Shown one piece after another: positions 34,033 through 40,902 of a DNA stretch of 64,000 nt. This DNA comes from Phaeobacter sp. HF9A. GTDB lineage: Bacteria; Pseudomonadota; Alphaproteobacteria; Rhodobacterales; Rhodobacteraceae. The notes under the pieces are model-generated. The model saw nothing but the letters and a program-made list of their open reading frames with translations, was not told the DNA's origin and searched no databases. The DNA lies in contig NZ_JAATOX010000008.1 of assembly GCF_011806385.1 (NCBI RefSeq), forward strand, positions 1-64,000. Direction: 5' to 3'. The translations under genes and the position numbers were made by a program. Each line of letters begins with the position of its first letter. Positions within the stretch are counted from its first letter, which is position 1.

Positions 34033-35373
34033 ATGACGCCAATCGACCTGGGCAGCCCCGCCCTGATGCAGACCTTGCTCCGCACCGCGCTGCCTGCGGT
34101 GGGCGGGCTGTCCATCAATGCCGCACATCAGGGGGTGGATGCCTATTTCGTCGGGCAATTGGGGCCGGAGGCACTGGCGGCGGTCAGCCTTGCACTGCCG
34201 CTGACCGGACTGACCGCCGCCGTGGGTGTGGGGCTCGGCGTCGGCACGGCCTCGGCCACGGGGCGTGCCCTGGGGGCCCGGCAGCACGAGGAGGCAGGCC
34301 AGTTGGCCTCTGCCGCGATGGCCCTGTGCATGTTGCTGGCGGCCAGCTTGGCGGCGCTGCTCTGGTGCATGCGGTTGCCGCTGCTGGACCTGCTCGGCGC
34401 CAGCCCGGAATTGCACGCTCCCGCGCTGGCCTATCTGTCGATCATGGCCGTTTCGGCGGGCTTGGGCATGGTGCAGATCCTCTGCGATTTCACAGCCATC
34501 GGCGAAGGGAACGCCCGTTTCAGCCTGCTGAGCCTGGGGCTGTGCTTTGGCCTCAATATGGTGCTGGATCCGGTGTTGATCTTCTGGGTCGGCTTTGGCG
34601 TCAAGGGCGCGGCATTGGCCACGGTGGTGGCGCAACTGGTGACGCTTGCACTTTATGCCGGCTATTTTGCCACCGCGCGCGGGGCGATACGGATGCGACC
34701 GAGGCTTTCGCTGCCCGCTCTGGCGCGGCTCTGGCCCGTCCTGCGCATCGGCCTGCCCGAGGCGGGGTCGGTTCTGCTGGCGAGCCTCGCCTTCCTTCTG
34801 ATGTATCGCCTTGCCGGCGAGCTGGAAGGGACCAGCGGCCAGGCCGCGATGGGGATCGCCTTGCGCCTCTGGGTCTTGGCCAGCCTTCCCATCGAGGGCT
34901 TCTGCCTGGGCGCGCAGCCGGTTCTGGCCCATGCGGCGGGGGCCGCGAACGGCGCGCGGGTGACCGCTGCCGCATGGGCCATGGCAACCATCGCAACCGG
35001 GGCGGCGGCGCTGTTTATGGCCGCAGGGCTGCTGGCAGCCCCGGCGTTCAGCGATCTGTTCACCACCGAGCACAGCGTGCGGATGCTTGCGGCACCCGCT
35101 GTGGCCGCGCTCGCCCTATCGCTGCCTGCCACCGCGCTGCGCCATGCGGCCCAGGTCACGCTACAAGCCACCGCCCGCGCGCGCCTTGCGGCGGTGCTGG
35201 GGCTGGCGCCGCTGGGCTGGCTGTTCCTGCCCTTGCTTTTGATCTTCACCCGCCACTGGGGATTTGCCGGGCTGGCCGCCAGCCTGCCTGCCGCCGCGCT
35301 GCTGAGCGGCATCGGCGCGATGCTGATCCTCTGGCAGCTGCCGCGTTTCACACTGAAAGGACATCCCGCATGA
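34033..35373 (+). CDS. MATE-family efflux transporter, probable siderophore exporter
   Basis: The 446-residue membrane protein has two MatE repeats and about 12 hydrophobic segments. The N-terminal LPAVGGLSINAAHQGVDAYFVGQLGPEALAAV region is characteristic (only part of a longer conserved stretch). The start at 34033 was chosen because the longer reading frame begins at a GTG that lies inside the promoter element. First gene of an operon with the PLP enzyme and the esterase, divergent from mbtH-NRPS. MATE proteins export cationic or amphipathic compounds by ion antiport; here secretion of the finished siderophore is the natural inference. Confidence 0.88.
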   Translation: MTPIDLGSPALMQTLLRTALPAVGGLSINAAHQGVDAYFVGQLGPEALAAVSLALPLTGLTAAVGVGLGVGTASATGRALGARQHEEAGQLASAAMALCMLLAASLAALLWCMRLPLLDLLGASPELHAPALAYLSIMAVSAGLGMVQILCDFTAIGEGNARFSLLSLGLCFGLNMVLDPVLIFWVGFGVKGAALATVVAQLVTLALYAGYFATARGAIRMRPRLSLPALARLWPVLRIGLPEAGSVLLASLAFLLMYRLAGELEGTSGQAAMGIALRLWVLASLPIEGFCLGAQPVLAHAAGAANGARVTAAAWAMATIATGAAALFMAAGLLAAPAFSDLFTTEHSVRMLAAPAVAALALSLPATALRHAAQVTLQATARARLAAVLGLAPLGWLFLPLLLIFTRHWGFAGLAASLPAAALLSGIGAMLILWQLPRFTLKGHPA

Positions 35374-36560
35374 AAGACCATCTCTCACAATCGGCCAAAC
35401 CGACGCTTGAACAGATGACCGCCGAGCTGGTCGCGCCCCAGCTGCCCCTGCCGCATGATGCAAGCTCGGTGCCGATCTTCCAGACCTCCTCCTTCCTGTT
35501 CGACCGCTTTGAAGACATGGCCGCCGTCTTTGCGGGAGAGTCGGACCGCTACATCTACAGCCGTGGCAACAACCCCACGGTGGCCGAGCTGGAGCGCCTG
35601 ATTGCGCGGCTGGAAGGGGTGGATGCCGCGCGCGGCTTTGCCTCCGGCATGGGGGCGATTGCTGCGGCGGTCCTGCCCTTCGTACAGGCGGGCGACCGGG
35701 GGGTGGCGGTCGAAAACCTCTATTCCGACGCGTTTCGGCTGTTTGAATGCGTGTTGAAGAAATTCGGGGTGCAGACCGATTATGTGGATGGCACCGACAC
35801 CCAGGCCGTTGTGGATGCGCTGCCCGGGGCCAAGCTGATCTACCTGGAGAGCCCCACCTCCTGGAGCTTCACCACCCAGGACCTGCGTGCAATCGGTGCG
35901 GCTGCACGGGCGCAGGGGGTGATCTCGGTGATCGACAACAGCTGGGCGACACCGCTCTACCAGCGCCCGGCGGAGTTCGGCATTGATCTGATCGTTCACG
36001 CTGCCTCAAAATACCTGGCCGGGCATTCCGACACCATCGCCGGGCTGGTCGCCGGGCCAAAGGCGCTGATCGACAGGATCAATCACGACTCCTATCCCTA
36101 TCTGGGCGGCAAGATGTCCCCCTTTGATGCGTGGCTGGTGCTGCGGGGGATGCGCACGTTGCATCTGCGCATGGCACGGCATGCGCAGAACGGGCTGGCA
36201 CTGGGGCGCGCGCTGTCGGCGCATCCGGCGGTGACCCGGGTGCGCCACCCCGCCTTCGAGGCCAATCCCGGCAATGCCTGCCTTTCGGGCTATGGCGGGC
36301 TGTTTGCCTTCGACCTGGACGCCAGCGTCGATATCGCGCGCTTTGCCAATGCGCTGAAAGTGGTCAGGATCGGCGTCAGCTGGGGCGGTGCCGAGAGCCT
36401 GATCCTGCCGGCGCAGGCGGCGCTGCGGCTGTCGGGCGACGCCAATGTGTTTCGACGCTTTGACACGCCGGCGGGATCGGTGCGGATCTCAGCCGGGCTG
36501 GAGCACTCCGACACCCTCGTCGAAGACCTGCGGACCGCAATCGACGAGGCCCGCCAATGA
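35370..36560 (+). CDS. PLP-dependent enzyme of the Cys/Met metabolism (cystathionine gamma-synthase/lyase) family
   Basis: The 396-residue fold-type I enzyme has the family start (SSVPIFQTSSFLFD, then YIYSRGNNPTVAELE), the PLP-Asp189 in VIDNSWATPLYQ and the Schiff-base Lys214 in HAASKYLAGHSD. Known members catalyse beta- or gamma-elimination or replacement on cysteine, homocysteine or O-acyl-homoserine derivatives. It overlaps the MATE stop by 4 bases (ATGA) and the esterase start by 4 bases, so it is an integral part of the siderophore operon. Such an enzyme is not part of the standard ornithine-hydroxamate route; it may make an unusual amino-acid building block or supply a sulfur/homoserine precursor. 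Exact reaction unknown. Confidence 0.85.
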   Translation: MKDHLSQSAKPTLEQMTAELVAPQLPLPHDASSVPIFQTSSFLFDRFEDMAAVFAGESDRYIYSRGNNPTVAELERLIARLEGVDAARGFASGMGAIAAAVLPFVQAGDRGVAVENLYSDAFRLFECVLKKFGVQTDYVDGTDTQAVVDALPGAKLIYLESPTSWSFTTQDLRAIGAAARAQGVISVIDNSWATPLYQRPAEFGIDLIVHAASKYLAGHSDTIAGLVAGPKALIDRINHDSYPYLGGKMSPFDAWLVLRGMRTLHLRMARHAQNGLALGRALSAHPAVTRVRHPAFEANPGNACLSGYGGLFAFDLDASVDIARFANALKVVRIGVSWGGAESLILPAQAALRLSGDANVFRRFDTPAGSVRISAGLEHSDTLVEDLRTAIDEARQ

Positions 36561-37426
36561 CCCCCCCACCCCTTTGCGCAGAGGGCACGGCCTGGACCGG
36601 CGCGCGCTGGTATGACCTCAGGGACACTGAAACCGGCGATATCCGACGGGTGTTCATCTGGGTGCCACCGGGAGAGCCGCCGGAGCAAGGCTGGCCGGTG
36701 CTCTATATGACCGACGGCAATGCGGTGATCGGCACCGCGATTGATGCGATGCGCGCGCAGGCCTGCTACCCTGCGGGCACCAACACGGGTTGGGGGGTGC
36801 TGGTGGCGGTGGGCTATCCAACCGATGACGCCTATGACCCCTTCCGACGCAGTTGGGACCTGGGCCCGCCGCCGGGGCAAAGTTATCCGCCCTTTCAGGA
36901 CGGTGGCGCAGCGGTGCGCACTGGAGGCGGCGCGGAAATGGCCCGTTTCCTGCTGGACCAGCTGCGCCCGTTTGTGGCGCACCGGGTGCGGCTGAACCCG
37001 ACGCATCAAGGCTTGTTCGGGCACTCCTTTGGCGGGCTTTTTGCCCTGTGGCTGATGTTCACGCAGCCCCGCGCCTTTAGCCACTGGATCGCAGCCAGCC
37101 CGGCGATCACCTGGGAGAACAGCTTTGTGCTGGCGCATCAGGCGCGCTTTGATCCCGGAGAGGGGCCGATTTTTGTGCATCTTTCAGCAGGCGCCTGGGA
37201 AGGCGACCAGCTTGCCCCGTTCCAGGAAACCGCTGAGGACGCGACAGAGCGGCGGGCCGAGCGGGCAAAGACCCGCACCATCGCCGCCGCCCGGCAGATG
37301 GCCGCAGAGCTGAACAGGGTGCCGGGGGTCACGGTAGACTATGAAACCTATCAAGGCGAAACCCATATGTCGGTCCTGCCGGTGGCTGTGAACCGCGCCA
37401 TTCAAAAGGTTTTCGCCCTGAGCTGA
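36557..37426 (+). CDS. Alpha/beta hydrolase, enterochelin-esterase/IroE-like siderophore hydrolase
   Basis: The 289-residue protein has the esterase-D fold motifs VLYMTDGNAVIG, the nucleophile Ser157 in GHSFGG and the catalytic His270 in GETHMSV. Relatives hydrolyse ester-linked siderophores such as enterobactin to release iron. No signal peptide is seen, so it should act in the cytoplasm on imported ferric siderophore, or trim intermediates. Its presence suggests that the product of this cluster contains ester bonds. Overlaps the PLP gene by ATGA. A hairpin-free 231-base gap follows. Confidence 0.85.
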   Translation: MTPPPLCAEGTAWTGARWYDLRDTETGDIRRVFIWVPPGEPPEQGWPVLYMTDGNAVIGTAIDAMRAQACYPAGTNTGWGVLVAVGYPTDDAYDPFRRSWDLGPPPGQSYPPFQDGGAAVRTGGGAEMARFLLDQLRPFVAHRVRLNPTHQGLFGHSFGGLFALWLMFTQPRAFSHWIAASPAITWENSFVLAHQARFDPGEGPIFVHLSAGAWEGDQLAPFQETAEDATERRAERAKTRTIAAARQMAAELNRVPGVTVDYETYQGETHMSVLPVAVNRAIQKVFALS

Positions 37427-37577
37427 GGCCGCGTGCGCTCTGCGCGCCGCGTGCGGCGACCACCCCGCGATGCCCCCCGACAACCGCCGGTGCCGGGCCG
37501 ATTGGCGTGGCGGGCTGGCAGGGCTGACTCGCAGGGCGGGCGGGCGGCAAAAACGCCTGAATTTCTGATCTTTTTTG

Positions 37578-37601
37578 TAAATTTTCGCGCCGCCGCTTCG
37601 T
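37578..37601 (+). promoter_or_regulatory. ECF-sigma promoter of acyltransferase-monooxygenase operon
   Basis: TAAAT (37578-37582), 16 bases, CGT (37599-37601), an exact match to the PvdS-type iron-starvation promoter layout, 56 bases before the acyltransferase start. The surrounding GTAAATTTT resembles GTGAATTTT in front of the MATE gene. Confidence 0.7.
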
Positions 37602-37657
37602 TCCTCTCAACAGAGCCGGCGCGAAATGCTCCGCGCCGCATCAAATGGAGGGACTGC

Positions 37658-38731
37658 ATGTCACTGGATATAACCGCACCCCAAGACCTGCCCCGCCGGG
37701 CGCAGCGGCACGACGAAGGGGTGACCGTCTTTGCCGCAGGCGGCCGCCTGGACATGGCGGTCACCGATCACGGCGGCGGCCGCCTGGAGCTGGCGCCGCC
37801 GCAGGCACCGGCGGATTTTCTCAGCACCCTGGCCGCCTGCGAAGCGCTGAGCAACTGGGCTGCCGAGGAGGTCTTGATCACCCTGCGCCGGGATCGCTGG
37901 CAGGATCTGGAAGCCGAGCTGTTGACGCGCGGCGCGGCGCTGGCTCTGGACCGCGAATGGCTGGGGGTGTTCCCGGAACAGCTGTGGCAGCTTCCCGATC
38001 TTTGGCTGGCGCAAGGCCGCGACAGCTATCCCCAGACCATGCTGCCCGGACCGCATGGGGCGCATCCCAAACGACCGCCAAAACCCGCCGGTCTGCTCTA
38101 TCACCGTCACATTCCCTGGCTCGATCAGGTTTTTTCGTTGCGCGCCCTGGATGCGCAGGCCGATCTGGCGCTGTTTCACCGCTGGATGAATGACACCCGC
38201 GTGGCGGCGTTCTTTGCGGAATCCGGCCCGCTCGACTATCACCGGGACTACCTCGCCCGGATCACGGCGGATCCGCATATGATGCCGGTTCTGGGCTGCC
38301 TGGATGGCCAGCCGTTCTGCTACTTCGAACTCTACTGGGCACGTGAAAACCGCATTGGCGCGCAGTATGAGGCCGCGGCCTGGGACCGAGGTTGGCATGT
38401 GCTGGTGGGCGAGGAAAACGCCCGCGGCGCCGATTACATCACCACCTGGCTGCCCTCGCTGATGCATTACATGTTCCTTGCCGAACCGCGCACGCAGGCC
38501 GTGGTCGGCGAACCCGCCGCAAACCACAGCCAACAGCTGCGCAACCTCAGCCGCTCGGGCTTTGCCAGGGTCAAGGAGTTTGACTTTGCCCATAAGCGCG
38601 CCGTGCTGGTGCGGCTGGAGCGCGATTATTTCTTCAAGGCGCGCCTGTGGTCCCGCCCGGCCCCGGCTGACCCCGGTGCACCGCTGCGCCTGTCCCTTTG
38701 CAACCACCTGATGACCGGAGACCCCCAATGA
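37658..38731 (+). CDS. N-hydroxyornithine/N-hydroxylysine acyltransferase (IucB/AlcB/VbsA-type)
   Basis: Transfers an acyl group to the hydroxylated side-chain amine to form the hydroxamate. The 357-residue protein has a variable N-terminal half and a C-terminal GNAT domain beginning near FHRWMNDTRVAAFFAESGP. The conserved QPFCYFELYWARENRIG and WDRGWHVLVGEE segments match siderophore acetyltransferases of the IucB family. The start at 37658 has GGAGG 7 bases upstream. It overlaps the monooxygenase gene by 4 bases. The acyl donor (acetyl or larger) cannot be decided from sequence. Confidence 0.88.
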   Translation: MSLDITAPQDLPRRAQRHDEGVTVFAAGGRLDMAVTDHGGGRLELAPPQAPADFLSTLAACEALSNWAAEEVLITLRRDRWQDLEAELLTRGAALALDREWLGVFPEQLWQLPDLWLAQGRDSYPQTMLPGPHGAHPKRPPKPAGLLYHRHIPWLDQVFSLRALDAQADLALFHRWMNDTRVAAFFAESGPLDYHRDYLARITADPHMMPVLGCLDGQPFCYFELYWARENRIGAQYEAAAWDRGWHVLVGEENARGADYITTWLPSLMHYMFLAEPRTQAVVGEPAANHSQQLRNLSRSGFARVKEFDFAHKRAVLVRLERDYFFKARLWSRPAPADPGAPLRLSLCNHLMTGDPQ

Positions 38732-40041
38732 CCAACCCGCAACATATTCACGATGTCACCGGCGTGGGCTTTGGCCCGTCCAACCTGGCGCTGGCCATCG
38801 CGCTCCAGGAACGCGCGCAGCGCGGTGCCCGGACCCTGGACGCCATATTCCTGGAAGCCAAACCCGCCTTCGCCTGGCACCCGGACATGCTGCTGGAGAA
38901 TTCCGACATGCAGGTCTCCTTCATCAAGGATCTGGTGACCCTGCGCAATCCGGCCAGCCGCTTTTCCTTTCTCAGCTACCTGTCCGCAAAGGGCCGGCTG
39001 GAGCGCTTCGTCAACCGAAAGAGTTTTTTCCCCAGCCGGCATGAATTCAACGATTACTTCGCCTGGGCGGCAGCGCAAATGGAAGGGATCTGCACCTATG
39101 ACCAGCGCGTGGTCGGTGCGGAACCGGTGCGCGGGCCGGACGGCAGCGTCGATCTGCTGGCGGTGATTTCACAAGACAGCAGCGGCGCGCAGACCCGCCG
39201 CCTGACCCGTGATCTGGTGCTGGCCATCGGCGGCAAACCCTCGGTGCCTGAGGTCTTTGCCGAGGTGCAGCATCTTTTGGAGGTGGTGCATAGTTCGGCC
39301 TATCTCAGCACGGTCAAGCCACGGCTCGCGGCAGCAAAGCGGCCATTGAAGGTCGCCGTCATCGGATCCGGTCAGAGCGGCGCCGAGATCTTCTATGATC
39401 TGGCCAATGATCCGACCCGGCCCGAGGTCGATTTCATCTTTCGCAGCCATGCGCTGAAACCCTCCGACGACAGCCCTTTCGTGAACGAGATTTTCAACGC
39501 CGATTTCACCTCATACGTCTATCGACAGCCCGCGCCACAGCGCCGCGCATTGATGGAGGAATACGCAAACACCAATTATTCAGTGGTGGACGGCGACCTG
39601 ATCGCGCAGATCTACGGGCTGTTTTACGAACAGGACGTGACCGGAGGCGACGCCTATGGGCTGCTGCGCAGCACCCGGGTGAGCGCCGCAGAGGCCAGTG
39701 ACGGCAAGATCAGGCTGATGCTTTGCCCTGCCGATGGCGGCGGCCCCGAGAGCCGCGACTACGATCTGGTGGTGCTTGCAACCGGGTATCAGCGTCGGCT
39801 TGGCGAAACGCTTCTGGCCGGGCTGCACGATCACATCACCGGCGCCGAGACAGGGCGGACCTATCAGATCGGCACCGCCGAGGGCTTTAGTCCCCGGATT
39901 TTCCTGCAAGGCTATTGCGAAGATACCCACGGGCTGAGCGACACATTGCTTTCCGTGCTTGCGGTGCGGGTGGATGAAATCGCGGGCGAGCTGCTCTGCC
40001 CACGACCGGATCGCAGCGCCCAGTTGACCGCCGCAGAATGA
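38728..40041 (+). CDS. L-ornithine/L-lysine N-monooxygenase
   Basis: FAD- and NADPH-dependent hydroxylation of the side-chain amine of ornithine (or lysine), the first step to the hydroxamate. The 437-residue protein has the FAD motif GVGFGPSNLALAIAL near the N-terminus, the FLEAKPAFAWHPDM segment, the NADPH motif VIGSGQSGAEIF and the C-terminal ATGY signature. Length and motifs match PvdA/VbsO-type ornithine N5-monooxygenases and IucD. The start at 38728 overlaps the acyltransferase stop (ATGA). Ornithine is preferred as substrate because the partner genes include an NRPS rather than an IucA/C-type synthetase. Confidence 0.92.
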   Translation: MTNPQHIHDVTGVGFGPSNLALAIALQERAQRGARTLDAIFLEAKPAFAWHPDMLLENSDMQVSFIKDLVTLRNPASRFSFLSYLSAKGRLERFVNRKSFFPSRHEFNDYFAWAAAQMEGICTYDQRVVGAEPVRGPDGSVDLLAVISQDSSGAQTRRLTRDLVLAIGGKPSVPEVFAEVQHLLEVVHSSAYLSTVKPRLAAAKRPLKVAVIGSGQSGAEIFYDLANDPTRPEVDFIFRSHALKPSDDSPFVNEIFNADFTSYVYRQPAPQRRALMEEYANTNYSVVDGDLIAQIYGLFYEQDVTGGDAYGLLRSTRVSAAEASDGKIRLMLCPADGGGPESRDYDLVVLATGYQRRLGETLLAGLHDHITGAETGRTYQIGTAEGFSPRIFLQGYCEDTHGLSDTLLSVLAVRVDEIAGELLCPRPDRSAQLTAAE

Positions 40042-40131
40042 TACCGCGCGGCGCGGACCGGTCCTGCCGGGGCCGCGCCAGCGACATCCGCAGAAAATGC
40101 AGCATCCGGGTACATCTTTCCCATCTAGCGT

Positions 40132-40160
40132 TTGACCCGCCGACAGTTCTGAGAGATAAC
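40132..40160 (+). promoter_or_regulatory. Sigma-70-type promoter of the ECF sigma gene
   Basis: TTGACC (40132-40137), 17 bases, GATAAC (40155-40160): 5/6 and 4/6 matches to consensus. It would give a leader of about 90 bases before the start at 40260. No TRAAT-N16-CGT copy was found here, so the sigma gene does not seem to control itself in that way. Confidence 0.5.
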
Positions 40161-40221
40161 AACAACGCAACCCAAGGCTGAACACGCCAAAGGCAGTTTC
40201 CCCGTCAAAATCTCAACCTGA

Positions 40222-40238
40222 CCGGAGCTGCGCTCCGG
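40222..40238 (+). promoter_or_regulatory. Leader hairpin of the ECF sigma gene
   Basis: Perfect 7-bp stem CCGGAGC/GCTCCGG with a TGC loop, 21 bases before the start codon and close to the ribosome-binding region. Could modulate translation of the sigma factor. Confidence 0.4.
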
Positions 40239-40259
40239 CTGTCTGCCCTTGGGAATGCC

Positions 40260-40877
40260 ATGTCCGAACACGCACACCGGCCAGTGCGCGAGATGCTCAT
40301 CCACGAGCTTGTCACCCGCCGGAGACTCCACCTTTGCACCGCCCTCAAACTTGTGGGGTCGATGGACGCCGCCGAAGACGTGCTTCAGAACACCGCGCTG
40401 AAATGTCTCTCCGGCCCACCCCGCACCGCACCGGAAAAGCCGGACCGCTATGTCGCGCGTATGGTGCGCAATGCGGCCGTCGATTATCTGCGCAAGACCC
40501 GCAAGGAAATCGCGATGCCCTTTGAGGAGGAGAGCCAGCTGGCCCTTGCAGGCACCACCCCGCTGTGTGGCCAGACCTGTCTGGAGTGGAAACAGCAGCT
40601 CTCTGCCGTGACCGGCGCGCTCCGCGCCCTGCCAGCGCGCAAACGCGACGCCTTTTTGCGCCACCGCCTGTCCGAAGTGCCGCAAAAGCAAATCGCACAG
40701 GAGTTGCAGGTCTCGCGGACGCTTGTGAACTTTATCATCAAGGACGCCCAGAACAGCTGTGCCCAGGCGCGGGCACGGGCCAGCGCCCAGGACATGGCGT
40801 CCCAACTGCCCGCCAACCCGCCCGCAGCTCCCGCCGCACGGGGCAGGAGACCGGGCCGACAAAGCCCAGAACCCTGA
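40260..40877 (+). CDS. ECF RNA polymerase sigma factor (PvdS/RpoI/FecI-like)
   Basis: The 205-residue protein has a sigma-2 region (SMDAAEDVLQNTALKCL, then YVARMVRNAAVDYLRK) and a sigma-4 region (LRALPARKRDAFLRHRL, QIAQELQVSRTLVNFIIKDA). An Ala/Pro/Arg-rich tail follows after about residue 165. FecI-type sigma factors of this kind drive iron-starvation genes; PvdS in Pseudomonas and RpoI in Rhizobium govern hydroxamate siderophore synthesis. No FecR-type anti-sigma gene follows, again as for PvdS/RpoI. Target promoters are proposed at 33915-33938, 33968-33991 and 37578-37601. Confidence 0.88.
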   Translation: MSEHAHRPVREMLIHELVTRRRLHLCTALKLVGSMDAAEDVLQNTALKCLSGPPRTAPEKPDRYVARMVRNAAVDYLRKTRKEIAMPFEEESQLALAGTTPLCGQTCLEWKQQLSAVTGALRALPARKRDAFLRHRLSEVPQKQIAQELQVSRTLVNFIIKDAQNSCAQARARASAQDMASQLPANPPAAPAARGRRPGRQSPEP

Positions 40878-40888
40878 CCTGAGTCAGG
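40873..40888. terminator. Short hairpin between convergent sigma and TRAP genes
   Basis: Perfect 6-bp repeat CCTGAC/GTCAGG with a CTGA loop, overlapping the sigma stop codon. No T-run, so terminator activity is uncertain. Confidence 0.3.
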
Positions 40889-40902
40889 CTCTCGGCGCGC
40901 GG

